From contig NZ_RWIR01000011.1 in NCBI RefSeq assembly GCF_009764265.1, positions 43,366 to 107,365 on the forward strand: DNA of 64,000 nt, in the 5' to 3' direction. Below, in pieces: positions 29,012-38,661 of the stretch. How positions within the stretch are numbered: the stretch's first letter is position 1; each line of letters starts with the position of its first letter. A program made the position numbers and the translations under genes. The notes below the pieces were generated by a model. It saw nothing but the letters and a program-made list of their open reading frames with translations. It was not told where the DNA came from and made no database searches. This DNA comes from Pseudomonas sp. PB101. Lineage in GTDB: Bacteria > Pseudomonadota > Gammaproteobacteria > Pseudomonadales > Pseudomonadaceae.

Positions 29012-30334
29012 ATGCTCAAGTCCCCCTTGCTTCGTCTCTCGACGCTCGCGCTGATGATCAGTGCCGGCAATGCCGGTGCCTATGAACTCTACGCCGATGA
29101 CGACAGCCATCTGAACGCTACCCTCGAGGCCGTGTTCGGCATTTTCCACAGCCAGGAAAACTACGCCCTGTCCGGCCGCCTGAGTGAAGGCAGCTCGTCG
29201 TGGCGCGAGGGCTACATCAAATACGGCTTGAGCTTCGACCAAGGCCTGGGCGGTGTGGGAACCGCGTACGGCGCGGGCAACATGCTCAGTTCCGGCACCT
29301 GGGGCGATGGCGATGCCGCCGGTTTCAGCGATGGCTCGGAACGCACCACCAAGTTCGAAGACGCCTACCTCGGCTGGCGCTCGGCCGACCTGTTCAGCGC
29401 GCTGGGCAGTGACGGTGTAGACCTGTCCTTCGGCCGGCAGAACATCGTCGTCGGCGACGGTTTCCTGATCGACGGCGACGCGCTGAACATGGGCAAGGGC
29501 CTCGCCGACGGCGAATTCAACCGTGGCGGCGCCTACTACCTGGCGGCGCGCAAGGCCTTCGACGAAACCGCCGTATTGCGTCTGGGCGGCAAGGAAGGCT
29601 GGCGCAGCGACCTGATGTGGCTCAAGTCCGACAACCGCGCCCAGGCCAAGACCGAAATGTACGTCGGCACCCTGGAGCACGTGGCCGAGGCCGGCACGGT
29701 CGGCCTGACCGTCATCAAGACCACAGACATCGACGAACAGTACGCCTCGCCGATCCAGCTCGAACGCGACGGCATGAAGACCTACAGCCTGCGCGCGGCG
29801 GGCAACGCCGGGGTGAAAGACCTGTTCCTGTCCGGTGAATACGCCAAGCAGGACAAGCCGCACACCTCGACCGAAGACGCCTGGTACCTGGAAGCCGGCT
29901 GGACCTTCTCCGACGCGGTCTGGACGCCGAGCGCCAGCTACCGCTACAGCCGTTTCTCGGAAGGCTACGACACCCTGTTCTACGGTTTCAGCCGTGGTTA
30001 TGGCACCTGGTTCCAGGGCGAGGTCGCGGGCAACTACGCCGGGCCGTTCAACAGTAACTCGCGCATCCAGAACGTCACGCTGAAAGTCTCGCCGCTTGCG
30101 AACCTCAACATCGGCGCGATGTACTTCAACTACGACACCATCGACCGCAGCCTGGGCAACACCGATGGCCACGAAGTCGACCTGTACGCCGAGTGGCACG
30201 TCAACGACCACCTGACCGTGATGCCGCTGGTGGGCATCTACCAACCGGACAAGAGCGCCGAAGACGGTGGTACCCAACTGGGTAACAACGACAAGAACGT
30301 CTACGCCCAGGTGGTGTTCGCCACCGGTTTCTAA
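29012..30334 (+). CDS. Outer-membrane porin (alginate-export/OprE-like beta barrel)
   Basis: This 440-residue protein has a signal peptide (ending NAGA-YEL), alternating hydrophobic beta-strands and a C-terminal aromatic residue (VVFATGF), as outer-membrane barrels need. The alginate_exp-type motifs SDLFSAL, FGRQNIVVGDGFLIDG and REGYIKYG are consistent with a substrate-uptake porin. A chemoreceptor gene follows after 54 bases. With the shared promoter element it is likely part of the same uptake regulon as the permease operon at 33 kb. Confidence 0.85.
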   Translation: MLKSPLLRLSTLALMISAGNAGAYELYADDDSHLNATLEAVFGIFHSQENYALSGRLSEGSSSWREGYIKYGLSFDQGLGGVGTAYGAGNMLSSGTWGDGDAAGFSDGSERTTKFEDAYLGWRSADLFSALGSDGVDLSFGRQNIVVGDGFLIDGDALNMGKGLADGEFNRGGAYYLAARKAFDETAVLRLGGKEGWRSDLMWLKSDNRAQAKTEMYVGTLEHVAEAGTVGLTVIKTTDIDEQYASPIQLERDGMKTYSLRAAGNAGVKDLFLSGEYAKQDKPHTSTEDAWYLEAGWTFSDAVWTPSASYRYSRFSEGYDTLFYGFSRGYGTWFQGEVAGNYAGPFNSNSRIQNVTLKVSPLANLNIGAMYFNYDTIDRSLGNTDGHEVDLYAEWHVNDHLTVMPLVGIYQPDKSAEDGGTQLGNNDKNVYAQVVFATGF

Positions 30335-30388
30335 TCTCGGCCGCGGGCAGTGGCCCTGCCATTGCCCGCGTGGAAAAAGGTATTTCCA

Positions 30389-32515
30389 ATGCACAGAACA
30401 TTCCTGACGATCCAGAGCAAGATCGCCCTCCTCGCCGGCCTCTGCCTGCTGCTGGTCGTCGGCTTGTTGATGGGGCTGTCGCTCTACCAGACCCACAAGA
30501 GCAGCCAGCAAGTGGCCCAGGCCAGCGGCGACATGCTCGCCAATGCGGCCAGGGAACACATGCAGGCCCTGGGCAAAGTGCAGGCCATGCAAGTGCAACG
30601 CACCTTCATGCAGACCCACGAATACGGCCAGGGGTTATCGCGCTATTTGCTGTACCTGCGACAGTTGCAACAACAGGGCAGCCTGACCCGCCAACAATTG
30701 CGCCAGGAGCTGAGCACCCAGCTGCACCAGGCCTTGATCGACAAGCCCGACCTGCTCGGGCTTTATGTCATTTTCGAACCCGGTGGACTCGACGGCTCCG
30801 ACGCCGACTTCGTCCACCAGACCGAACTTGGCAGCAACGAAACCGGACGCTTCGCCCTGTATTGGGTGCAGAGCAAACCCGGTGAACTGCAAGCGGTGAT
30901 CGGTGACGAAGGCCTGCTCGCCAACACCGAGCCGGGGCCGAGCGGCGCGCCGTACAACGCCTTCTACACCTGCGCCCGCGACACCCGCCAGGCCTGTGTG
31001 CTGGAACCCTATTTCGATGAAGCCTCCGGCAGCCGCAAACTGGTGACCAGCGTGGCGTTCCCGTTGATGGAAAACGGCAAAGTCATCGCCGTGGTCGGGC
31101 TGGACATCAACCTCGCCGCCCTGCAACAGAACAGCGAGGCCAGCGCCCGTGAGCTGTTCGATGGCAACGGCCAGATCAGCATCGTCAGCCCGCGCGGGGT
31201 GATCTCCGCCAATAGCCAGGACGTCGGCCGCCTCGGTCAACCAATGGACAACGTCGAGGTGATGGACAGCCTGCGTCAGGGCCAGCCAACAGTGTTTGTC
31301 GACGCCCGGCAAATCACGGTCCTAGAACCCTTGTCGCCGATTGCCGGTGCCGCGCCATGGGGTGTGCTGGTCGGTGTGCCGCAGAACGTGTTGCTGGCAC
31401 CGGTCACTACCTTGCAGAAAGAGCTCGATGTCCAAGGCGTGCAAAGCACTGCGCTGGAACTGCTGCTCGGCGGTGGCTCGGCCCTGCTCGGCCTGATGCT
31501 GATCTGGTACACGGCGCAACGCATCACCCGGCCGCTGCAAGTGCTGACCCGAGTGATGGAGGACATCTCCCTGGGCGAAGGCGACCTGACCCGGCGCCTG
31601 CAAGTGCAATCGCGCGATGAAATCGGGCAACTGGCGACCGCCTTCAATCGCTTCGTCGAGCGCATCCACCATTCGATCCGCGAAGTGTCCTCGGCGGCGC
31701 TGGGTGTGAACGAAGGCGCGCGGCGCGTACTGGATGCGTCGAACTCATCGCTGAGCAATTTCGACGATCAATCGACCCGCACCAACAGCGTGGCGGCGGC
31801 GATCAACCAGCTCGGCGCGGCCGCCCAGGAGATCGCCCATAACGCCTCCGATGCCTCGCAACAGGCTTCGTCCGCACGCCAGCAAGCCGAGGATGGACGT
31901 CAGGTGGTGCAGCGCACGATCGAGGTGATGAACGAACTGTCCGGCAAGATCAGCGCCTCATGCGCCAACATCGAAGTGCTCAACGACAAGACCGTGAACA
32001 TCGGGCAGATCCTCGAAGTGATCAAGGGCATCTCCCAACAGACCAACCTGCTGGCGCTCAACGCGGCGATTGAAGCGGCGCGGGCCGGTGAGGCGGGCCG
32101 TGGTTTCGCCGTTGTCGCCGACGAGGTGCGCAGCCTGGCCGGACGCACCCAGGCCTCGGCGCTGGAGATCCAGCAGATGATCGAGGAACTGCAGGTGGGC
32201 GCCCGGGAATCGGTCACCACCATGACCGAAAGCCAGCGCCACAGCGAAGAAAGCGTCACCATCGCCAACCTCGCCGGCTCCCGCCTGGGCAGCGTGACCC
32301 AACGCATCGGCGAGATCGACAACGTCAACCAGTCCGTGGCCGCCGCCACCGAGGAACAGACCGCCGTGGTCGAAGCCTTGAACGTCGACATCATCCAGAT
32401 CAACACCCTGAACCAGCAAGGGGTGGAGAACCTGCAGGCGACGTTGCGCGCCTGTACCGAGCTGGAGCAACAGGCCGGGCGATTGAATCAGTTGGTGGGG
32501 AGCTTTCGGATCTGA
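30389..32515 (+). CDS. Methyl-accepting chemotaxis protein with double Cache sensor
   Basis: This 708-residue receptor has a first membrane helix ([21 protein letters not shown]), a large periplasmic region of about 320 residues with dCache features ([35 protein letters not shown]), a second helix around residue 360, HAMP and a signalling domain with [26 protein letters not shown] precedes the ATG. dCache receptors of this kind often bind amino acids, amines or purines directly. Its position behind the porin suggests that it senses the compound the porin takes up. Confidence 0.92.
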   Translation: MHRTFLTIQSKIALLAGLCLLLVVGLLMGLSLYQTHKSSQQVAQASGDMLANAAREHMQALGKVQAMQVQRTFMQTHEYGQGLSRYLLYLRQLQQQGSLTRQQLRQELSTQLHQALIDKPDLLGLYVIFEPGGLDGSDADFVHQTELGSNETGRFALYWVQSKPGELQAVIGDEGLLANTEPGPSGAPYNAFYTCARDTRQACVLEPYFDEASGSRKLVTSVAFPLMENGKVIAVVGLDINLAALQQNSEASARELFDGNGQISIVSPRGVISANSQDVGRLGQPMDNVEVMDSLRQGQPTVFVDARQITVLEPLSPIAGAAPWGVLVGVPQNVLLAPVTTLQKELDVQGVQSTALELLLGGGSALLGLMLIWYTAQRITRPLQVLTRVMEDISLGEGDLTRRLQVQSRDEIGQLATAFNRFVERIHHSIREVSSAALGVNEGARRVLDASNSSLSNFDDQSTRTNSVAAAINQLGAAAQEIAHNASDASQQASSARQQAEDGRQVVQRTIEVMNELSGKISASCANIEVLNDKTVNIGQILEVIKGISQQTNLLALNAAIEAARAGEAGRGFAVVADEVRSLAGRTQASALEIQQMIEELQVGARESVTTMTESQRHSEESVTIANLAGSRLGSVTQRIGEIDNVNQSVAAATEEQTAVVEALNVDIIQINTLNQQGVENLQATLRACTELEQQAGRLNQLVGSFRI

Positions 32516-32519
32516 GATT

Positions 32520-32822
32520 TGTGGTGCTCCCACATTTTTCATCTCTGTCATACACAAATCCCGTGTTCACCAAAGCCCCCTGTGGGAGCGGGCTCGCCCG
32601 CGATGAGGCCCGCACATCCAACATCACTATCGCCTGACACGCCGCCATCGCGGGCAAGTCGGATCGCCGCACCGCCGCTCCCACATTTTTGATTTCTGTC
32701 GTACACAAATCCTGTGTTCACCAGAGATCCCCTGTGGGAGCGAGCTCGCTCGCGATGAGGCCGTCACATCCACCATCTCCACCGCCTGACACGCCGTCAT
32801 CGCGAGCGAGCTCGCTCCCACA
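32520..32822. repeat. Two tandem 152-base REP units
   Basis: Each unit holds a TGTGGGAGCG-type half, a centre with ATGAGGCCcgCACATCCA-like sequence, an inverted half and a spacer with TTTCATTTCTGTC-like and ACACAAATCC sequence. Starts are near 32581 and 32733. The rest of the 510-base gap to 33025 carries the promoter element. Confidence 0.88.
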
Positions 32823-32845
32823 GTGATCTACGCCAGCCAACATAA

Positions 32846-32874
32846 ATCTGGCACCCACAACCAACCACATGGCA
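32846..32874. promoter_or_regulatory. 29-base element upstream of the permease operon
   Basis: This is the second copy of the element at 28896, starting ATCTGGCACCCACAACC and ending ATGGCA. TAGTATC lies 34 bases downstream (32908-32914), almost the same spacing as in the first copy. The conserved spacing suggests one activator and one promoter geometry. Confidence 0.65.
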
Positions 32875-33025
32875 TGCGCACACACCCGCCGCGCCCAACC
32901 CCGGGCGTAGTATCGAAACCGACCTTCAGGGCTCAACCCGCTTCAGGGGGCCTTGCGATGCAACGCTGAACCCCTCCATTTCTCACTAAAACAATAAATC
33001 GGCCTTCGGGTCGCGGGAGATTTCT

Positions 33026-34339
33026 GTGCTCAAGAAAAGTGCGCTGGGCTGGCCCAAGATTGCCGGCCTCGGAATTGCGTTGGTGGTGGCCGGGCAGTTT
33101 TCCGGCTGGAACTTCGGGTTGGCGGCCGGTGGCTGGTTGAACATGTTGATCGCCACTTTGTTGATGGCCCTGCTTTGCGGTGGCCTGGCCTTGTGCGTGG
33201 CGGAGCTGTCGACGGCGCTGCCGAGTGCCGGGGGGGTGTTCGTGTATGCGCAAAGCGCGTTCGGGCCGTTCGTGGGTTATCTGGTCGGGGTGGCTTGTGC
33301 GCTGGCGCTGACCATCGGCACGGGTGCGGCAGCGACGTTCATCTGCGCCTACACCGAGTCGATTTTCGGCCTCGGCGGCTGGCCGGTGAAGATCGCCCTG
33401 TTCGCAGTGATCATCGGCATCCACATGCGCGGCGTCGGTGAGGCCATGGGCCTGACCTTCATCGCAGGCATCATCGCCGTGGTCGCCCTGCTGACGTTTG
33501 GCGTGGCCATGGCGCCCCACGTCGAACTGGCCAATTTGCTGACACTGCCGGCCAACGTGACAACGCCGGTGAGCCTGGGCGGTATCTTCGCCTGCGTGCC
33601 GTTCGCCATCTGGCTGTTCATCACCGTCGAGCAAACCGGCTCGGCCGCCGAAGAAGCGCACAACCCCGGCCGCACCATGCCCCGCGGCATCCTGGCAGCC
33701 ATTGGTACCTTGCTGGTGACCGCGCTGGTGGTGCTGGTGTGCGCACCGGGTGCCGGTGGCGTCGAACTGGTCGGGTCGGCGGGCGATCCGCTGTACGCGG
33801 CGATGTCCAGCAACAGCGCCTTCGGTGACGGCTCATGGCTGGCCAAGGTGATTGGCTGCGGCGCAGTGTTCGGCCTGATCGCGACCTTCTTCTCGCTGGT
33901 CTACGCCGCTTCCCGGCAACTGTTCGCCATGGCCCGCGACGGCTTGTTCCCGCAGTGGCTGGGCAAGACCGGCAAACGCGGCACGCCCTGGCCGGCGCTG
34001 TTGCTGATCGGTGCCATCGGTCTGCCGCTGTCGGAAGTCGACCCGGCCACGGTGATGCTCGCGGTCGTGTTGCTGCTCAACGTTTGCTACCTGTTCATTT
34101 TTGGCGCGTACCTGCGCATCAAGACCCGTCAACCGGACCTGCCACGCCCGTTCACCCTGATCGGCGGCAAACAGGTTGCGTGGCTGGGCCTGGCCCTGAC
34201 GCTGGTGGTGATTGCCGCCTGCTTCCAGCTCGACGTGCTGATGCTGATCGCCCTCGCCGTGACCTTCACCCTGTGTATTTTCAATTACCTGCTGCGCAAC
34301 CGTCGCGCCACTGCCATCGAGATTCCAGACCATGCCTGA
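33026..34339 (+). CDS. APC-superfamily permease, ethanolamine (Eat)-like
   Basis: This 437-residue protein has about 12 hydrophobic segments. The start VVAGQFSGWNFGLAAGGW is typical of the ethanolamine permease branch of the APC superfamily, and ELSTALPSAGGVFVYAQSAFGP is the usual helix 3 region. A GTG start with GGGAGA upstream is used. The stop overlaps the next gene by 8 bases. It probably imports ethanolamine or a related amino alcohol or amino acid with protons. The 29-base element at 32846 lies upstream. Confidence 0.88.
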   Translation: MLKKSALGWPKIAGLGIALVVAGQFSGWNFGLAAGGWLNMLIATLLMALLCGGLALCVAELSTALPSAGGVFVYAQSAFGPFVGYLVGVACALALTIGTGAAATFICAYTESIFGLGGWPVKIALFAVIIGIHMRGVGEAMGLTFIAGIIAVVALLTFGVAMAPHVELANLLTLPANVTTPVSLGGIFACVPFAIWLFITVEQTGSAAEEAHNPGRTMPRGILAAIGTLLVTALVVLVCAPGAGGVELVGSAGDPLYAAMSSNSAFGDGSWLAKVIGCGAVFGLIATFFSLVYAASRQLFAMARDGLFPQWLGKTGKRGTPWPALLLIGAIGLPLSEVDPATVMLAVVLLLNVCYLFIFGAYLRIKTRQPDLPRPFTLIGGKQVAWLGLALTLVVIAACFQLDVLMLIALAVTFTLCIFNYLLRNRRATAIEIPDHA

Positions 34340-35612
34340 AGACACTCTCCTGCAACGCCGTCATCGCGTGCTCGGCAGCGCCTCGCCGCTGTTCTACGAC
34401 AAGCCCTTGCACCTGGTGCGCGGCGAAGGCGTCTGGCTGTTCGATGTCGACGGTCGCCGCTACCTCGACGTCTACAACAACGTGCCCTGCGTCGGCCACT
34501 GCAACCCCCGAGTGACCGAGGCCATGCACCGCCAGGCCACCACGCTGAACATCCACACGCGCTATCTGGATGAGCAAGTGGTGCGCTACGCCGAGCGCCT
34601 GACCGCGACGTTTGGCGAGTCGCTGGACACCGCCATGTTCACCTGCACCGGCAGCGAGGCCAACGAACTGGCGCTGCGCCTGGCACGCTTCGCCAGCGGC
34701 GGCACCGGCATTATCGTCAGCGACTACAACTACCACGGCAACTCCGCGTCGCTGGCCGAAGTCACCACCGCCCTGCCCTCGCCGGAACCCTTCGCCGCCC
34801 ATGCCCGAGCGGTGCCGATTCCGTGCCTGTACCACGCACCGGCCGGCACCACCGAGGCGCAACTGGCCGAGCAGTACGCGGCCAATATCGCGGCGGCGAT
34901 TGCCTCGATGCAGGCCCAGGGCATTCGCCCGGCAGCGCTGCTGATCGACACCCTGTTCGCCAACGAAGGCCTGCCGCGGGTGCCGGCCGGTTTCGTCAAC
35001 AGGGCGGCAAAGCTGATCCGCGATGCCGGCGGCCTGTTCATCGCCGACGAAGTGCAGTCCGGTTTCGGCCGCACCGGTGATCACCTGTGGGGCCATCAGG
35101 CGCACGGCGTGGTGCCGGACATCGTCACCCTCGGCAAACCGATGGGCAACGGCTATCCACTGGCCGGGCTGATCACCCACAAGGCCTTGGTCGAATCCTT
35201 CGGTCGTCACGCCATGTACTTCAACACCTTTGGCGGCTCGCCGGTCGCGGCAGCGGTCGGCATGGCGGTGCTGGATGTGATCGAAGAACAGCAATTGCTG
35301 AACAACGCACAAAGCGTCGGCGTCTATGTGCAGCAACGCCTGCAAGTGCTGGCAAGCAAGCACTCGATCATCGGCGACGTGCGCGGCAAGGGCCTGTTTT
35401 TCGCCATGGAACTGGTGCGCGACCACGCCAGCAAGGAGCCGGCCGGGCTGGAGGCGCGCAAGGTGGTCAACGACATGCGCGAGAACGGCGTGCTGATCAG
35501 CAAGATCGGCGCCGGCGACAACATTCTCAAGCTGCGCCCGCCGCTGGTGTTCGGCCGTGATCACGCCGACCTGTTCGTAGACACGCTGGATAACGCGCTC
35601 AGCGCGATTTGA
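34332..35612 (+). CDS. Class III PLP enzyme, AGXT2L-like (probable amino-alcohol-phosphate phospho-lyase)
   Basis: This 426-residue fold-type I enzyme has the PLP lysine in TLGKPMGNGYPLAG and the cofactor Asp region DEVQSGFGRTG. The GKPMGNG form is that of AGXT2L1/AGXT2L2, phospho-lyases that act on phosphoethanolamine and phosphohydroxylysine, and not of typical transaminases. It overlaps the permease gene by 8 bases and is followed after 9 bases by a kinase gene of the APH fold, the known functional partner. A simple aminotransferase is still possible. The expected product is an aldehyde, ammonia and phosphate. Confidence 0.85.
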   Translation: MPEDTLLQRRHRVLGSASPLFYDKPLHLVRGEGVWLFDVDGRRYLDVYNNVPCVGHCNPRVTEAMHRQATTLNIHTRYLDEQVVRYAERLTATFGESLDTAMFTCTGSEANELALRLARFASGGTGIIVSDYNYHGNSASLAEVTTALPSPEPFAAHARAVPIPCLYHAPAGTTEAQLAEQYAANIAAAIASMQAQGIRPAALLIDTLFANEGLPRVPAGFVNRAAKLIRDAGGLFIADEVQSGFGRTGDHLWGHQAHGVVPDIVTLGKPMGNGYPLAGLITHKALVESFGRHAMYFNTFGGSPVAAAVGMAVLDVIEEQQLLNNAQSVGVYVQQRLQVLASKHSIIGDVRGKGLFFAMELVRDHASKEPAGLEARKVVNDMRENGVLISKIGAGDNILKLRPPLVFGRDHADLFVDTLDNALSAI

Positions 35613-35621
35613 GGCCCTGCC

Positions 35622-36638
35622 ATGACTGAATTCCACACCCTCCCCCATGACCAGCAAGTCGCCCGACTGCACGAACTGGCGCGCCATGCCCTGCAACAGT
35701 GGGAAGGCGATTTCGCTGACATCGAACTGGTGAAATTCCGCGAGAACGCAGTGTTCTCCGCGCACCGCCACGATGGCCAGCGGGTAGCCCTGCGCATCCA
35801 CCGCAATGGCTATCACTGCGAAGCCGCGCTGCGTTCCGAGCTGCAATGGATGGAAGCCCTGGCCGGTGCCGGCATCACCGTGCCGCAAATCATCCGTGCG
35901 CAGAATGAAAGCCATCTGATCGAAGTCACCCATCAAGCCATCGGCGAACCGCGCCACATCGACATGCTCGCCTGGCTGCCCGGTGCGACTGCCGGCACGT
36001 CCGAAGCAGGGGTGCAGGCCGATACCGAAATCGATTTCCTGTTCCGTGAAGCCGGGGCGATCGCCGCACGGATTCACCTGCATTCGGCGCAGTGGCAACA
36101 GCCGGACGAGTTTGTCCGGCATGCCTGGGACGAGGAAGGCTTGATCGGCGCCAACCCGTTCTGGGGGCGTTTCTGGGAGCTAGCGCAGCTCAGCGATGAG
36201 CAGCGGGACCTGCTGCAACAGGCCCGGCGCACGGCGCGCAAGGACTTGCGCCAATACGGCCGGCACCTGGGCAATTTCGGCATGATCCACGCCGACCTGG
36301 TACCGGAAAACCTGCTGATCGAAGGCCCGCGCCTGCGCCTGATCGACTTCGACGATGCCGGGTTCGGCTGGCACATGTTCGAATTGGCCACGGCGCTGTA
36401 CTTCTGCCTGGATGACCCGCGTTACGAGCAGATCAAGGCGGCATTGCTCGATGGGTACAACGCGGTAAAACCACTGACCGAGGCGGATCGCAAGACCCTG
36501 GCGCTGTTCCTGATGCTGCGCGGCACCACGTATCTTGGCTGGATTCACACCCGCCAGGGCACGCCGACAGCGATCGAGATGGCGCCGATGCTGATTGAGC
36601 GGGCGTGTGTGTTGGCTCGCGGGTATTTGCAGGCCTGA
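35622..36638 (+). CDS. APH-fold kinase (hydroxylysine/ethanolamine kinase-like)
   Basis: This 338-residue protein has the aminoglycoside-phosphotransferase fold: the nucleotide-binding lobe with VKFRENAVFSA, a catalytic loop MIHADLVPENLL (H-x-D-x4-N) and the metal motif IDFDDAGFGW. It should phosphorylate a hydroxyl group of a small amine ahead of the phospho-lyase encoded just upstream. Antibiotic resistance is unlikely given the operon. It ends the operon; a REP half follows the stop. Confidence 0.87.
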   Translation: MTEFHTLPHDQQVARLHELARHALQQWEGDFADIELVKFRENAVFSAHRHDGQRVALRIHRNGYHCEAALRSELQWMEALAGAGITVPQIIRAQNESHLIEVTHQAIGEPRHIDMLAWLPGATAGTSEAGVQADTEIDFLFREAGAIAARIHLHSAQWQQPDEFVRHAWDEEGLIGANPFWGRFWELAQLSDEQRDLLQQARRTARKDLRQYGRHLGNFGMIHADLVPENLLIEGPRLRLIDFDDAGFGWHMFELATALYFCLDDPRYEQIKAALLDGYNAVKPLTEADRKTLALFLMLRGTTYLGWIHTRQGTPTAIEMAPMLIERACVLARGYLQA

Positions 36639-36642
36639 TACA

Positions 36643-36676
36643 TCGCCATCGCGAGCAAGCTCGCTCCCACAGGGGT
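36643..36676. repeat. Single REP half
   Basis: CATCGCCATCGCGAGCAAGCTCGCTCCCACAGGGG-type sequence between the convergent kinase and DUF6124 genes. No inverse partner is close by. Confidence 0.85.
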
Positions 36677-36987
36677 CAACTGTGTGACGCAGATTCCAGC
36701 GGATCGAGCCTGTCCAACACCCGATTCACCGCCAACTCCCCCAGCATGATCACTTGCGCGATACCCAGCAGGGTGTTGCGGTGCGTGCCTTCCAGGAAGC
36801 CCGCCAGGTCATGGGCCATGACGTTCGCAGACGCCAGCGATTCGCAAGCGTGGACCAGCAGGGTTTCGGTGTCGATGTCGGGGTTGATGGTGAACAGGGT
36901 GGAGGGTTTGTGCGGGGTGGCCATGATGTGCAGGGCCGGGTTGGGGCAAGTGTCGTTGTCCGGTGGATCGGGGGTAACTTTCAACAT
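36676..36987 (-). CDS. DUF6124 family protein
   Basis: This 103-residue protein is of the Pseudomonas-restricted DUF6124 family. Its family core is FTINPDIDTETLLVHACESLASANVMA, then FLEGTHRNTLLGIAQVIMLGELAVNRVLD. It has no signal peptide and no known function. A strongly structured intergenic element lies directly upstream (37025-37215), probably in its leader or divergent to it. Confidence 0.8.
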   Translation of the reverse strand: MLKVTPDPPDNDTCPNPALHIMATPHKPSTLFTINPDIDTETLLVHACESLASANVMAHDLAGFLEGTHRNTLLGIAQVIMLGELAVNRVLDRLDPLESASHS

Positions 36988-37024
36988 GATTCGAACTCCA
37001 GAAACTTGGAGCCGTCACCGAATC

Positions 37025-37215
37025 GCTGCTAAACGAAGGGGTGGCGGCTGTACGCAGGTTAGCAGACCGGGGAGACTCGAAACCGGCGCGCCCGAAGACG
37101 CCCTGCGCACAGCTGCCATCAAGTGCAGGGATGGGGAATACCTGACTTATTGGACTGCCAATGCGCTTCAAGTCACCACGGGCTGCTAAACCCGATCACT
37201 GGGAATCAGTGACGC
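37025..37215. ncRNA. Candidate structured RNA upstream of the DUF6124 gene
   Basis: GGTGGCGGCTGT at 37040-37051 pairs with ACAGCTGCCATC at 37109-37120, and CGCAGG at 37053-37058 with CCTGCG at 37102-37107, giving a stem of about 18 pairs. Inside are two hairpins, CCGG...CCGG near 37067-37084 and GGCG...CGCC near 37085-37102. A separate hairpin TCACTG/CAGTGA sits near 37196-37212. GCTGCTAAAC occurs on both sides (37025, 37184). The strand is not certain, though the minus strand would place it in the DUF6124 leader. I assign no known RNA family. The remaining gap to 37333 shows nothing else. Confidence 0.45.
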
Positions 37216-37333
37216 GGACCAAGTTACCGATGGCCTCCAAGGCGCACAAGCCGGCGGATTCTGGCGTAGCTGTAGGCAATGCCGCAAGGTGCTGTAGCTT
37301 GCAGGACGTTACGCCTACAGCCGTTAAACATGC

Positions 37334-38416
37334 TCACGACTCCCCGACCGACAATGGCTTGCTCAGCTCACCAATCTTTTCCAGCCGCGCCCGAACGATA
37401 TTGCGGCTGATGTTCAGCAACCGTCCGGTCTGCAACTGGTTGCCATGGCAGAATCGGTAAGCTGCGCGAAAGATGGTCTCCTCGATGTGTTCATACAGGT
37501 CTGGAATGTTCTGTTCAAACAGTGCGTTGAGCGCCGCTTCCAGGTTTACCGGTCCGGCAACGGCATGTCCCGTTTGCACCGCCTGCTCCTGCTCATGGCG
37601 GATGCCCGAGGAACGCATGTCCACCAGGTGCAGATCCGCGGGAGCGACCCGCTGATTGCGGCACACCAGCAACGCATGGTGAATCGAGTTTTCCAGCTCG
37701 CGGATGTTGCCCGGCCAACTGTGCTCCAGCAGTTTGCGTTCCGCCTCGATGCTCAACGTGGCGCGGTTGTAGCCCAGTCGCTGGCAATGTTCTTCGAGGA
37801 AAAACTCAGCCAGCGGCAGGATGTCTCCCGGCCGTTCGCGCAAGGGTGGAAGGCGAATCGTGGCGACGTGCAAACGGTAGAAAAGATCCTCGCGAAAGTG
37901 CCCGGCAACCACCGCATCCGCCAGGTTGACGTTGGTCGCGGCCACCAGGCGTACGTTGATTGGAATGGGCGTACGCGACCCCAGGCGCACCACTTCACGT
38001 TCCTGCAAGACCCGCAGTAACTTGACCTGCATGTTCAACGGCAGATCACCGATTTCATCGAGGAACAGCGTCCCGCCATTCGCGGCTTCGAACCAACCGG
38101 CCTTGGTCGTGGTGGCGCCAGTGAACGCGCCTTTTTCATGCCCGAACAGTTCACTTTCCACCAGGGTTTCGGCAAAGGCACCGCAGTTGACGGCAACAAA
38201 GGGTTCACGCCCCCTGCGGCTCAGGTGGTGGATATGCCTTGCGACCAGTTCCTTGCCGGTTCCGGTTTCACCAATGATCAGCGTATTGGCTTCACTCGGG
38301 GCCAGGCGCTCGATGCGGCTGAGCAGTTCCTGGGAGCGCGGGTCCTTGAACACCAGGACGGTGGCCCGGACCGACTTGGTCAGTTCGCGAGCGTTTGGAT
38401 GAGTGATCAGCGACAT
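37334..38416 (-). CDS. sfnR: Sigma-54-dependent activator, SfnR-like
   Basis: This 360-residue enhancer-binding protein is nearly all AAA+ domain, without an N-terminal sensor: Walker A GETGTGKE, the sigma-54-contacting GAFTGA loop in KGAFTGATT, Walker [13 protein letters not shown] and the arginine-finger region. A Fis-type helix-turn-helix ends it ([22 protein letters not shown]). SfnR of P. putida has this layout and turns on sulfur-source genes under sulfate limitation, through its abundance. Start at 38416 with AGGAATG upstream. Sigma-54-like promoters at 38662, 58215 and 58415 are its likely targets. Confidence 0.88.
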   Translation of the reverse strand: MSLITHPNARELTKSVRATVLVFKDPRSQELLSRIERLAPSEANTLIIGETGTGKELVARHIHHLSRRGREPFVAVNCGAFAETLVESELFGHEKGAFTGATTTKAGWFEAANGGTLFLDEIGDLPLNMQVKLLRVLQEREVVRLGSRTPIPINVRLVAATNVNLADAVVAGHFREDLFYRLHVATIRLPPLRERPGDILPLAEFFLEEHCQRLGYNRATLSIEAERKLLEHSWPGNIRELENSIHHALLVCRNQRVAPADLHLVDMRSSGIRHEQEQAVQTGHAVAGPVNLEAALNALFEQNIPDLYEHIEETIFRAAYRFCHGNQLQTGRLLNISRNIVRARLEKIGELSKPLSVGES

Positions 38417-38521
38417 GGTGCATTCCTGGCAGTAAAAGCGCGTGCTCAATAGTGCATGAAGATTGTTAGACTAAAAAATTATTAATTAGTATTTACATAT
38501 TCCTAATATGAATATGCCAGT

Positions 38522-38556
38522 CAATTGTTCCTGGCCTGCTGCCAGAGCAGCAATTG
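38522..38556. promoter_or_regulatory. CAATTG-flanked palindrome, likely activator site
   Basis: CAATTG...CTGGCCTGCTGCCAG...CAATTG is an imperfect palindrome of 35 bases. A near relative is at 58291-58316. Its right edge is about 108 bases upstream of the sigma-54-like -24 at 38664. A second inverted repeat, GCAAGCA-6-TGCTTGC, follows at 38557-38576. Confidence 0.55.
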
Positions 38557-38661
38557 GCAAGCATCAGCCTGCTTGCAGATCAGCACCCTGCCCGCTTCAG
38601 CACTACCACCCACTCCCCTACAAGCCCCGCCGCAAAAGGCCTACAGCCGTTTTCTCGAGCG

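Noticed and set aside
28781..30619. Long open frame of 612 residues on the minus strand opposite the porin
   Set aside because: Low-complexity His/Gln/Gly/Arg-rich composition typical of antisense frames in high-GC DNA; the plus-strand porin is well supported.
34281..36122. 613-residue minus-strand frame opposite the aminotransferase-like and kinase genes
   Set aside because: Antisense shadow; the plus-strand genes have clear catalytic motifs.
36605..37189. 194-residue plus-strand frame over the DUF6124 region
   Set aside because: It runs antisense to the DUF6124 gene and into the structured element, with no family features.
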